32,130 nucleotides of DNA from the NCBI GenBank assembly GCA_013203785.1, contig JABMPJ010000130.1:1-32130 (forward strand). Reading direction: 5' to 3'. The DNA comes from Lentisphaerota bacterium (GTDB lineage Bacteria > Verrucomicrobiota > Kiritimatiellia > UBA8416 > JABMPJ01). The notes below the pieces were generated by a model that was not told where the DNA came from, ran no database searches, and saw only the letters and a list, made by a program, of their open reading frames with translations. Position 1 is the first letter of the stretch. Each line of letters starts with the position of its first letter. Of the stretch, positions 15,442 through 23,012 are shown piece after piece. The translations under genes and the position numbers were made by a program.

Positions 15442-16899
15442 ATGAATGGTTTAGCGGTGGAGTTTGCGGGGGCGGCACGATATACGGAGGCCTTTCTGCC
15501 GCCGACGGCGGCGGTCCGGGAGTCACCCGACTCTGGCCGGTTTTTTCCATACAGTGAGCGCCACCTACAGTGCCTCTGGGCCGACGATCGCTATCGACCC
15601 GAAATGCTCAAGACCAGTGCCGGTGACGCCGTACTGGTGGCATCGCCGGGCCGCTGGAATCTGGAAGCCGGTCCCGACTTCCGCGATGCCGTTCTGATTC
15701 TGGCGCCCGACCAGCGTCGCCTGCATGGCGACATTGAGCTGCATGTCCATCCACGTGATTGGCATCACCACGGCCACGCTGACGATCCGGCCTATCGCAA
15801 CGTGATCGCCCACGTGACCTGGTTTCCCGACCGCCGCCAGACCACGCTGCCAGATAAGGCGGTCCAAATCGCCCTGCGCGATCTCGTCAGCGCCGACCCG
15901 ACTTTCAGTTTCGACACGCTTGATCCGACCGCCTACCCCTATGCCGTCGTGACTCGTAAACGGACACCGTGCGGGCGCGTATTGGCCGGACGTGACCCCG
16001 ACATCCAAGGATCAGTTCTGGATGCGGCGGGCGAGGAGCGGCTGCGCATCAAAGCATTGCGCATGGCGGAGGCCATTCGGCAACGCGGCCCCGAGCAAGT
16101 GCTCTACGAGGAGGTCATGGCGGCGCTGGGCTACAAGAAGAACCGCAGTGCCTTCCGACATCTTGCCCGCATGGTCACACTACAGGAGCTCGAGGAGAGT
16201 TGTACCGGAAAAGCGCGCGAGGCCTATGCCTTGCTCATGGGTGTGGCCGGCCTGCTGCCTGCCAGCCCGCAACCGCAGTGGGACGAGGAGGCCGCCCGGT
16301 TTGTCCGCTCGCTCTGGAACTGCTGGTGGCGCATGCAGGAGCGATGGTCGGATCAGCTCCTGTCCAGTGGGGAATGGACGCTCGCCGGACTGCGCCCGCA
16401 GAATCATCCGGCCCGCCGCCTCGCTGCCGCGGCCGGTATATTTGCCGGTAAGCGTCCCTTCTTCGATGCGCTCACCTCCCTCGACACGTCACGCCCCGAA
16501 CACTGGTTCCCGGCCGCGAGCAGCCTGATCACGGACACACCAGCACCGCCCTTTTGGGATCACCGGCTAAGCTGGGGTCGGCCGCCGGTCGAGGCCACGA
16601 TTGCCCTGGTGGGCGAGGCACGCCTCGCCGCCATTCTGATCAATATACTCATTCCCTTCCTCGCCGCAACCGGTCACCACGTGGCCGATTTACTGGCCCA
16701 TCTGCCCGCCGAGGCGAGCAACGCTCTCACACGCCAGACGTCGCACGCCCTCTTTGGGCGCGACCACAATCCCGCCCTGCACCGCACCGGTCTGCGCCGC
16801 CAGGGATTGCTCCAGATCTTTCACGATTTCTGCATCGTACACGGCGCCGACTGCCAAGGCTGCCCGCTACCGAAGGCGCTGGAGTCGTTTGTAGAGTAG
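15442..16899 (+). CDS. DUF2851 family protein
   Basis: A 485-residue cytoplasmic protein. The start ATG 15442 has AGAGG 6 bp upstream; the in-frame extension to 15373 runs through the neighbouring promoter. The N-terminal block HLQCLWADDRY, then GRWNLEAGPDFRDAV, GDIELHVHPRDWHHHGH and YRNVIAHVTWF are hallmark segments of DUF2851. The Asp/Glu/His-rich GDIELHV...DWHHHGH block could be a metal site. C-terminal cysteines (about C457 to C479, in HDFCIVHGADCQGCP) could bind metal or a cluster. The family is common in Bacteroidetes and related groups and is uncharacterised; a nuclease-like role has been supposed but I cannot show it. It stands alone between divergent and convergent neighbours. Confidence 0.82.
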   Translation: MNGLAVEFAGAARYTEAFLPPTAAVRESPDSGRFFPYSERHLQCLWADDRYRPEMLKTSAGDAVLVASPGRWNLEAGPDFRDAVLILAPDQRRLHGDIELHVHPRDWHHHGHADDPAYRNVIAHVTWFPDRRQTTLPDKAVQIALRDLVSADPTFSFDTLDPTAYPYAVVTRKRTPCGRVLAGRDPDIQGSVLDAAGEERLRIKALRMAEAIRQRGPEQVLYEEVMAALGYKKNRSAFRHLARMVTLQELEESCTGKAREAYALLMGVAGLLPASPQPQWDEEAARFVRSLWNCWWRMQERWSDQLLSSGEWTLAGLRPQNHPARRLAAAAGIFAGKRPFFDALTSLDTSRPEHWFPAASSLITDTPAPPFWDHRLSWGRPPVEATIALVGEARLAAILINILIPFLAATGHHVADLLAHLPAEASNALTRQTSHALFGRDHNPALHRTGLRRQGLLQIFHDFCIVHGADCQGCPLPKALESFVE

Positions 16900-16978
16900 G
16901 GAGTCTCACGCTGGGCAAATGTGACAACCTACTTTGGATGAGTAAAGAGACGCCTCGATCCGCATCCCTTTTCAATAT

Positions 16979-17107
16979 CCAACAGCCAACAAGGAATCTC
17001 CAACCGAACAAGGAGGGAGAGCGAGGGATGCGAATGGCAGACTAAATAGCCATCCATTCTCGCTCTCTCGCACACTTGGACATTGGGTGTTCCTTGTTGG
17101 CTGTTGG
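16979..17107. repeat. Nested palindromic intergenic repeat element
   Basis: Three nested inverted repeats fill the gap between two convergent genes: outer arms 16979-16996 / 17090-17107 (perfect 18 bp, CCAACAGCCAACAAGGAA), middle arms 17017-17025 / 17059-17067 (GAGAGCGAG) and inner arms 17034-17038 / 17049-17053 (ATGGC). The outer right arm runs into TTGGGCGTTC (17104-17113), the reverse complement of a 10-mer at 39-48. It may act as a bidirectional terminator or be a small non-autonomous element. No gene is seen between 16900 and 17152. Confidence 0.7.
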
Positions 17108-17152
17108 GCGTTCACATTCCTAAGCTTAACGCCGCCCATGATGGGGTCAGCC

Positions 17153-18154
17153 CTACGCCCTGGCGTCGAGCATTTCCGTCGCAACCGCCGTCACGCGATC
17201 AGCGTCGATGCCAGTCATGCAACGGTGGTGACGGAACTCGCATTCACGCATGAAGCAGGGGCGGCAGGCGAGCGCATCCGATTGCACGACGCGATGCCCC
17301 TTGCCAAAGGGCCCGGTGCGCGTGGGACTGGTGGGACCGAAGAGAACCAGTGTCGGCGTGTCCGCCGCCGCCGCCATATGGACCGGGCCGGAGTCGTTGG
17401 CGATCAGCAAGTCCATGGCGGCCAGGTAGCTGCCCATCTCGACCAGCGAGGTCTGGCCAGCCAGATCAACCGCGTGGCCGCCCATCATACGGTTGATGTC
17501 GGCACAGCGCTCAGCGTCGCCAGGCCCACCCAGGAGATAGACCGTGGCTCCCCGCTCCTCATGCAGGAAGCGACCGGCGGCAGCGAAGCCGGCCGGCATC
17601 CAATCCTTGGTCACCCATCGCGACGTCGGCACAATCCCCACATGGGGTCCCCCGTGTTCGAGGGCGACCGACGGAAAGGTCACGCCAAAGTATGGCGCTG
17701 TGGGCTCAATCCCGAGGTAAGCCACCGGATCGAGGTTCTCCTCGACGGCATGGCGCTCTTTGTCGCGCGGCCCCGCTACGGCATGATAAAATAGCCGCGA
17801 CCCCTCGCGATGAAACGAGGGGCCAATCCGTCGCTTGGCCCGTGCCAGACGCGCGATCAAGGCGCTCTTCAACAGTCCCTGCATGTCGATCACATAGTCG
17901 TAGCGCTCGGCGCGCAGGTCCTTGAGGAGGGTACCCACGTTGCGCAGGGGCTGGCGCCGGTCAAACGGAATCACCCGGCGCACGTCATCGAAGCAACCAG
18001 CCAGTTCGACGTACTCGCGCTGCACCACCCAATCGATCTCGGCATCAAGACCGTGCTTGAGCGCGTGTACCGCTGGCAGGGCATGAAACAGGTCACCCAG
18101 CGAGCTGAGCTTAATGACCAGAATCGATCCGCCCTGTTTGACCCTCTCCATCAC
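17153..18154 (-). CDS. Glycosyltransferase family 9 (LPS heptosyltransferase-like)
   Basis: A 333-residue GT-B enzyme. It opens with ILVIKLSSLGDLFHALPAV, the GT9 N-terminal nucleotide-loop signature, and has a second-domain block with PTSRWVTKDW and the sugar-nucleotide site LIANDSGPVHMAAA followed by LFGPTSPTRTGP. Family members add ADP-heptose to the inner core of lipopolysaccharide at the cytoplasmic face of the inner membrane. The cysteine-rich tail (CRPCFMREC and HHRCM) is common in the family. The start overlaps the uvrC stop by ATGA. Donor and acceptor are inferred; other GT9 enzymes transfer different sugars. Confidence 0.85.
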   Translation of the reverse strand: MMERVKQGGSILVIKLSSLGDLFHALPAVHALKHGLDAEIDWVVQREYVELAGCFDDVRRVIPFDRRQPLRNVGTLLKDLRAERYDYVIDMQGLLKSALIARLARAKRRIGPSFHREGSRLFYHAVAGPRDKERHAVEENLDPVAYLGIEPTAPYFGVTFPSVALEHGGPHVGIVPTSRWVTKDWMPAGFAAAGRFLHEERGATVYLLGGPGDAERCADINRMMGGHAVDLAGQTSLVEMGSYLAAMDLLIANDSGPVHMAAAADTPTLVLFGPTSPTRTGPFGKGHRVVQSDALACRPCFMRECEFRHHRCMTGIDADRVTAVATEMLDARA

Positions 18155-19632
18155 GCCCCTCCGCCCGCAGCATCCTGCAGCGCCGCCTTGATCATTCGAG
18201 CCGTCTCCATGCCGATGCCAGGTACCTCTGCAATATCCTCTACGGAGGCCTTCTCGATCCGCCGCAGCGACCCCAGCGCTTGGAGCAGGAGCTGTTTGCG
18301 CTTCGGACCGATGCCCGCAATATCGTCCAACACAGATTCACGAATACGACGGCCTCTCAAGAGGCGATGGTAGTCCAACGCGAAACGGTGGGCCTCATCG
18401 CGCAACCGTTGAAGGATCTGCAGCGCCGGTGAACTACGATCCAGCTCCAGCGGAGGTCGACGGGGGTGAACATAAACCAACTCGAACTGTTTGGCGAGGC
18501 CAGCCGTCGGAAGGCGATCAAAACCGAGGCGGCCAAGCTCGCATTGCGCTGCCGCCAGTTGGGTGGGGCCCCCATCCACCAGCACCAGCGAAGGCGGTGG
18601 CGCACCGCTCTCACGTAGGGCCGCAAAACGACGCTGAATCACTTCGGCCATCATGGCCGGATCATCGCTACCCTCCACCGTCTTGATACGGAAACGACGG
18701 TAACGACTTTTGTTCGGGATACCATCGACGGCGCAGACCATGCTGGCAACGGCATAGGTCCCGGAGATATTGGAGATATCATAGGCCTCGATCACCCGTG
18801 GTAATTCAGGCAGCTTCAGACAGGCCTTCAACTCCTCCATGCCACGTTGAGCGGTCTCCTGGCGCATGGCCGGGGTCACACTGACGCGTCCACGTGAGCG
18901 CACCACCTGGCCGAGGGCGTGCAGCGTGTCACGCAGGGCCGCGGCGCGCTCAAACTCCAAGGCGGCCGCCGCGCTCTCCATCCGCTCCCGCAGCTCTTGC
19001 AGCACCTTGGGACGTTTCCCTCGCAGGAAAGCACAGGCCTCGTTCACGCGCTCGCGGTATTCCTCTGATGAGACGGTGCCGATGCAGGGCGCTGCGCAAA
19101 AACGCACGATGTCATTTATGCAGTGCTTGTGCGTCTCCGCATCGGGAAGGCGCGGCCCACATTTGCGGAGCCCGTAGTGCTTCTCAACGAAATCAAGCGT
19201 CGCCCGTGTTGCGGCCGAGGAGGGAAAGGGACCAAAATACTCCGAGCCCTCGTCGCGTTCCACGCGGCAGAGCCGCAGACGCGGAAACGGTTGCCCGAGC
19301 TCGGCCCGCAAGAGCAGAAAGCGCTTGTCGTCACGAAAGCTGACGTTGTAGCGAGGGCGGTATTGCTTGATCAGGCGACTCTCGGTGAGGACCGCCTCAG
19401 CCTCGGTACGAACCACGACGAGGTCGAGATCCGCGATACTGCGCACCAGACCGCGCAGCTTGGGCGAACCGCGGCGCAGTGAGCTCTCACGGAAGTAGGA
19501 CTGTACCCGCTTGCGGAGCGAAAGCGCTTTGCCGACATAGATAATCTGTCCGCGCCGATCACGCATCAGGTAGCACCCTGGCTTGTCAGGCAGCTCCTGC
19601 AGCTTTGTCCGGACGCGTTCGGGTATCTTCAT
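18151..19632 (-). CDS. Excinuclease ABC subunit C, short form
   Basis: A 493-residue UvrC, the dual-incision nuclease of nucleotide excision repair. The GIY-YIG domain is at ~12-95 (GCY...IYVGKA), the cysteine set C158, C171, C179, C183 matches the iron-sulfur spacing reported for UvrC, and the UVR (UvrB-binding) helix pair is at ~205-240. The RNase H-like C-terminal nuclease has D285 (AYDISN), D323/D324, D353 (VDGG) and H415 (RDEAH), and two helix-hairpin-helix motifs end the chain. Compared with E. coli UvrC (~610), about 110 residues are missing between the UVR and nuclease domains. ATG 19632 is chosen; no ribosome-binding site is visible because a strong hairpin lies just upstream. The GT9 gene overlaps its stop. 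Confidence 0.9.
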   Translation of the reverse strand: MKIPERVRTKLQELPDKPGCYLMRDRRGQIIYVGKALSLRKRVQSYFRESSLRRGSPKLRGLVRSIADLDLVVVRTEAEAVLTESRLIKQYRPRYNVSFRDDKRFLLLRAELGQPFPRLRLCRVERDEGSEYFGPFPSSAATRATLDFVEKHYGLRKCGPRLPDAETHKHCINDIVRFCAAPCIGTVSSEEYRERVNEACAFLRGKRPKVLQELRERMESAAAALEFERAAALRDTLHALGQVVRSRGRVSVTPAMRQETAQRGMEELKACLKLPELPRVIEAYDISNISGTYAVASMVCAVDGIPNKSRYRRFRIKTVEGSDDPAMMAEVIQRRFAALRESGAPPPSLVLVDGGPTQLAAAQCELGRLGFDRLPTAGLAKQFELVYVHPRRPPLELDRSSPALQILQRLRDEAHRFALDYHRLLRGRRIRESVLDDIAGIGPKRKQLLLQALGSLRRIEKASVEDIAEVPGIGMETARMIKAALQDAAGGGA

Positions 19633-19643
19633 GAACAACCAGT

Positions 19644-19693
19644 CTTTGTCGCGAGCTTTGTCGTGAGCTTAGTCGACAAAGCTCGCGACAAAG
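19644..19693. repeat. Perfect 20-bp hairpin upstream of uvrC
   Basis: CTTTGTCGCGAGCTTTGTCG (19644-19663) is followed by a 10-nt loop and its exact reverse complement (19674-19693). The left side is itself a 12-bp tandem repeat: CTTTGTCGCGAG, CTTTGTCGTGAG, then CTTAGTCG. It lies between htrA and uvrC on the minus strand and ends 12 nt before the uvrC ATG. No T-run follows on either strand. Confidence 0.8.
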
Positions 19694-19726
19694 GCCCCCG
19701 CAAAAGGGTGCATGACCCCAAGTTCT

Positions 19727-21154
19727 CTATTCAAACCGTAACAGGGCATACCAGGAATAGCGGCGGCTCTTGATGCGCAGCAGTACGCGGCCGCGTTCGG
19801 CGGCCTCGCCGAGGGCTTTACCGAACTCCTCAACCGTGGTCACGGGTGCACGGTCCACACTCAAGATCAAGTGGCCGGGTCGAATCTCGGCCTGGGCGGC
19901 GGCGCTATCCGGCTCCACCTCAGCGACAATGATACCCTCGTCCATCTCGTACCCGAAACGGCTGGCCAGCTCGGGGGTCAGCTCACGCACGGTCAGGCCG
20001 ATTTTTTGCGCCACTTCGACGGCCTGTTTCTGGACCTCTTCGTCACCAGGCAGCACCCCGATCGTGACCGTGAGGGTGAGTGTTTCACCATCACGAAAGA
20101 CCGTTAGCGGGATCTCCTTACCGGGCTCTGTCAGCGCGATGCGGTTGCGGAAGGCACTGCTGCCTTCGACCGCCCGGCTCTCCATCTCAAGAATGATATC
20201 GCCCGCTTTGAGGCCCGCTCTTTCGGCCGGGCTCTCTTCAACGACGGCCGCCACCAGCACACCCTTCGCATCCTTCAGTCCGAACGACTCGGCCATCGCT
20301 TCATCCATTTCACCACGGTTGAGCTGAACTCCAAGAAAGCCGCGCGTTACTCGTCCATAGGTCACGAGTTGGTTCTTGATCACGATCGCAAGGTCTATCG
20401 GGATCGCAAACCCAATTCCCATGTAGCCCCCGCTCTGGCTGAAAATGGCGGTGTTGATACCGATGACCTTCCCGTCGATATTGAGCAGAGGCCCGCCGGA
20501 GTTACCAGGATTGATGGCGGCATCCGTCTGAATAAAATCCTCGTACTCCGCAATACCGATGTCATTGCGCCCCACCGCGCTCACCACGCCGACGGTCAGC
20601 GTCTCGGAGAGGCCGAACGGGTTGCCGACCGCTATGGCCCATTCACCGATCTCGAGTGAGGCCGATTCGCCCGGTTCGAGAACGGGCAGATCCTCTTTGC
20701 AGTCAATCTTGATGACGGCAACCTCCGACTTCGGGTCAGACCCTATACGGCTGGCCTCGAACTCACGGCCGTCCTTCAGCTTGACCGTGATCTTATCGGC
20801 GTCGCCCACGACATGGTTGTTGGTCAGGATGTAGCCGTCCTTGGTGATGATGAATCCAGAGCCCTGCCCCATCATGCGTTGCGCGCGCGGCTGCCTCCGA
20901 TGGCCGGGAATGCCAAAGAAGCCAAACGGGTCGTTGTACTCCCCCTCGGCCTGTTCCGGCTGGATGGTCTTCTCCACCGTAATAAAGACCACCGCCGGCA
21001 TCGCACGTTTGGCCACCCGTGAAAAGGCGCGACTCGTCTGCTTGAGTAGCGCAATGCCGTCGTCTTCTCCCATCGCGGTCGCCGCAGCCGCATCCGTCGA
21101 GAGGACGCCTGTCACCACGATTCCCATGGTCAATATCGCTATAATCCGTTTCAT
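19727..21154 (-). CDS. HtrA/DegP-family periplasmic serine protease
   Basis: A 475-residue protein with a signal peptide (~1-25), a trypsin-like domain (~35-265) and two PDZ domains (~275-360 and ~385-470). This is the classical DegP/DegQ layout for degrading or chaperoning misfolded envelope proteins. Visible triad residues are H114 (TNNHVV) and S219 (GNSGGP), but the usual Asp of the SD[IL]A motif is Glu144 (KSEVAVIKI). The codon is GAG, so this is not a translation slip. AAGGAG precedes the start. No convincing sigma-70 promoter was found in the 210-bp gap upstream; an alternative sigma factor is possible. Confidence 0.92.
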   Translation of the reverse strand: MKRIIAILTMGIVVTGVLSTDAAAATAMGEDDGIALLKQTSRAFSRVAKRAMPAVVFITVEKTIQPEQAEGEYNDPFGFFGIPGHRRQPRAQRMMGQGSGFIITKDGYILTNNHVVGDADKITVKLKDGREFEASRIGSDPKSEVAVIKIDCKEDLPVLEPGESASLEIGEWAIAVGNPFGLSETLTVGVVSAVGRNDIGIAEYEDFIQTDAAINPGNSGGPLLNIDGKVIGINTAIFSQSGGYMGIGFAIPIDLAIVIKNQLVTYGRVTRGFLGVQLNRGEMDEAMAESFGLKDAKGVLVAAVVEESPAERAGLKAGDIILEMESRAVEGSSAFRNRIALTEPGKEIPLTVFRDGETLTLTVTIGVLPGDEEVQKQAVEVAQKIGLTVRELTPELASRFGYEMDEGIIVAEVEPDSAAAQAEIRPGHLILSVDRAPVTTVEEFGKALGEAAERGRVLLRIKSRRYSWYALLRFE

Positions 21155-21365
21155 TGAGGCTCCTTATGCCCTGGCAGGTTCGATGCCCGTAAATGATGCC
21201 AAAGTGGAGGCCAAAGGTCCAGTGGGGAGCGAAGAGGGCCAGAAGTCAGGGCCGTGTTGTTCAGTTCTCCGTAGCGCACTGGTCTGGAGTAGCTTCCTGA
21301 TTCATCTGACCCAAAAGGCCATTCAACACCCACAGCGATAATGTCGAGGTCGATGTGTGCCCTGT
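21155..21365. other. Intergenic stretch with no recognised feature
   Basis: This gap of about 210 bp between htrA and the MazF-like toxin gene contains only the htrA ribosome-binding site (AAGGAG near 21160). I see no gene, strong hairpin or clear promoter in it. Confidence 0.4.
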
Positions 21366-21704
21366 CTATCGAAGCTCAAGAATCGCTGAGAAGGCCCGGC
21401 ACACCTCGTCGAGTTCATCAGGCGAGATGGTCTCGATCTTCGTCTTCAGCCTGTGCTTCGCGACCGCACGAATCTGATCCACCACGGCAACGGCCGCGTT
21501 GCCTTGGCATGTCACAGGAACCGTTATAGGGGGATGGGGCTTGGCTGCCGTGGACAATGGAATGACGACAATGGTGCGGCGGAGACGGTTGATTGTGCCG
21601 TGCGTCAGCACTAGGCAGGGCCGCGTCTTCTTGATCTCTGACCCCTGCGTCGGGTCAAGACCTATCCACCAGATATCGCCACGTTTGATGGCTGCATCCG
21701 TCAT
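21366..21704 (-). CDS. MazF/PemK-family toxin (mRNA interferase)
   Basis: A 112-residue toxin of the MazF/PemK superfamily. It opens with KRGDIWWIGLDPTQGSEI and KKTRPCLVL, with R28 in the conserved active-site TRP motif, continues with VVIPLSTA and ends with VVDQIRAVAKHRL. MazF enzymes cut single-stranded RNA at short motifs and stop growth. The start overlaps the antitoxin stop by ATGA, the usual antitoxin-first operon order. It sits at the left edge of an accessory islet. Confidence 0.88.
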   Translation of the reverse strand: MTDAAIKRGDIWWIGLDPTQGSEIKKTRPCLVLTHGTINRLRRTIVVIPLSTAAKPHPPITVPVTCQGNAAVAVVDQIRAVAKHRLKTKIETISPDELDEVCRAFSAILELR

Positions 21705-21919
21705 TCCTCAATCCCATCGTCAAACGATTGCCATTCATCTATCTCACGGACCAATGCACGGTCGCGATTCGCGGCGCGGCAGGCCGCTGCGAGGGAGTTA
21801 TCTCGCTCCGACAACTCCTGATTGAGCAAGCGAGTGACAAGACGCGACCGCTGGCGAGCGGGTACCGCTGCCTGGAATCGGTGCGCCACAGCATCAGGTA
21901 TAGATAGCGTCATTCTCAT
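21701..21919 (-). CDS. Ribbon-helix-helix-type antitoxin partner of MazF
   Basis: A 72-residue protein starting at ATG 21919 (or 21913). The N-terminal MRMTLSIPDAVAHRF is a ribbon-helix-helix strand plus helix, as in CopG/MazE-like DNA-binding antitoxins. The acidic C-terminus (EWQSFDDGIEE) fits a toxin-binding tail. The longer frame to 21991 extends through the promoter and is rejected. The predicted transcription start coincides with the start codon, so the mRNA may be leaderless. It should repress its own operon through the repeats at 21932-21948. Confidence 0.78.
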   Translation of the reverse strand: MRMTLSIPDAVAHRFQAAVPARQRSRLVTRLLNQELSERDNSLAAACRAANRDRALVREIDEWQSFDDGIEE

Positions 21920-21925
21920 GGCAAT

Positions 21926-21954
21926 AGAGTATGACTTATGACTTATGCTGTCAA
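21926..21954 (-). promoter_or_regulatory. Toxin-antitoxin promoter with tandem operator
   Basis: TTGACA (21949-21954) and TACTCT (21926-21931) are separated by exactly 17 bp on the minus strand. The spacer is a tandem repeat, CATAAGT CATAAGT CA, a likely operator for the ribbon-helix-helix antitoxin. The expected transcription start, about 7 nt past the -10, falls at 21919, the antitoxin ATG. Confidence 0.65.
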
Positions 21955-21972
21955 CAGTTTCTCTTAGGAAAG

Positions 21973-21995
21973 GAATTTGCGTTGCACGCAAATTC
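21973..21995 (-). terminator. Hairpin between the DHFR-like gene and the toxin-antitoxin operon
   Basis: GAATTTGCGT and ACGCAAATTC form a perfect 10-bp stem with a 3-nt loop, followed on the minus strand by CTTTCCT. It is a plausible but weak terminator for the DHFR-like gene, which ends at 22024, or an extra operator. Confidence 0.45.
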
Positions 21996-22023
21996 TAGTC
22001 GCTAGGAGGCAAGTCACTGGGCA

Positions 22024-22653
22024 TTACTGACGCACATATCGTAGGTGCGTCGCGGCTGGACCATCAATAATCTGGTCGATGCGGAACGCCGGCGCGGGTT
22101 CACTCAGGTGTTCAAAGAGGCGCCGCCCGCCGCCGAAGAACACGGGTGCCAAAGCAATTTCCAGCTCATCAACAACACCGAGGTTCAGGTATTGCTGAAT
22201 CACATCTGCGCCTCCTGAGATGCGAATATCGCGACCCCCTGCGGCCCCCCGAGCCAGCGTCAGCGCATGCTCAGGACCCTCATTGATGAAGTAGAACGTC
22301 GTTCCGGCAGGGCGCACCCAAGGGTCTCGTTTCTCGTGGGTAAGCACATATACCGGCGTGTGAAACGGAGCCTCCTCTGGCCAACTGACCTCACCTTGGT
22401 CGAACATACGCTTACCCATGATGTTGGCCCCGGTGCGCTCGAAGGTGTGGCGAACCATGTCATTGACCGGGCCAGTCTCCCCCCCGGAACCGAACTTGAG
22501 CATCTCGCGAAAGCATTGTTGATTGATGATCCAGGCCATCAATGCACCCCACTTGGCACCCCAATTCTTGTACTCGGGCTTGCCCATGGTCATTCCATCC
22601 GGTGCCATATAGCCATCAAGGCTAAGCCCAATGTTGACTAATACTGTGCTCAT
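22024..22653 (-). CDS. Dihydrofolate reductase/RibD C-terminal family protein
   Basis: A 209-residue protein of the RibD_C/DHFR-like fold. It starts VNIGLSLDGYMAPDG, has NIMGKRMF at 77-84, a VYVLTHEKRDP strand, and ISGGADVIQQYLNLGVVDELEI followed by APVFFGGGRRLF. Such stand-alone proteins are NADPH-binding reductases of unknown substrate and are rarely true DHFRs. The start at ATG 22653 has GAGAGGAG 4 bp upstream; the frame to 22743 has no good start. Its neighbours are the toxin-antitoxin pair and a small membrane protein, so it probably belongs to the accessory islet. Confidence 0.85.
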   Translation of the reverse strand: MSTVLVNIGLSLDGYMAPDGMTMGKPEYKNWGAKWGALMAWIINQQCFREMLKFGSGGETGPVNDMVRHTFERTGANIMGKRMFDQGEVSWPEEAPFHTPVYVLTHEKRDPWVRPAGTTFYFINEGPEHALTLARGAAGGRDIRISGGADVIQQYLNLGVVDELEIALAPVFFGGGRRLFEHLSEPAPAFRIDQIIDGPAATHLRYVRQ

Positions 22654-22735
22654 TATGCTCCTCTCGCCGGGCTGGAAGTCGGCCAACTTGCAAGGCCACA
22701 ATGGGCCCTGATGTTGGAATTCTCTTCTTTGATCT

Positions 22736-22993
22736 TCACACAAACACTGTCAGGGCGGCGAGCATTTCAGCAATCATGATAAGTAGAAAGCCTTTTGCAC
22801 AGAGAGGTACTCGCCGTGCTTCCCTTCCCGTGTCCCATGCTGTGGACCAGTCAGCCAAAATTGACAGGCCGAAGCGCGAGGCAGTCACACATGACTTGCC
22901 TTGACTGTGGATGTATGGGCGCAGACCGCACAGCCACACTACGATTTGTACGACTGCCAGCAAGATCAGAGTGGTTGCTGCAACTATTTTCAC
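22736..22993 (-). CDS. Small membrane protein of unknown function
   Basis: From GTG 22993 the frame encodes 85 residues: a hydrophobic helix at ~3-22 (TLILLAVVQIVVWLCGL), a polar middle with an ADWSTAWDTGRE segment, and a second hydrophobic helix near the C-terminus (FLLIMIAEMLAALTVFV). The layout, two membrane spans around a short soluble loop, is coherent and unlikely by chance. The start is uncertain because GGAG is only 2 nt before the GTG. The gene begins 19 nt after the nitrilase stop. I do not recognise the family. Confidence 0.5.
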   Translation of the reverse strand: MKIVAATTLILLAVVQIVVWLCGLRPYIHSQGKSCVTASRFGLSILADWSTAWDTGREARRVPLCAKGFLLIMIAEMLAALTVFV

Positions 22994-23012
22994 TTCTCCA
23001 TATTCCAATCGT

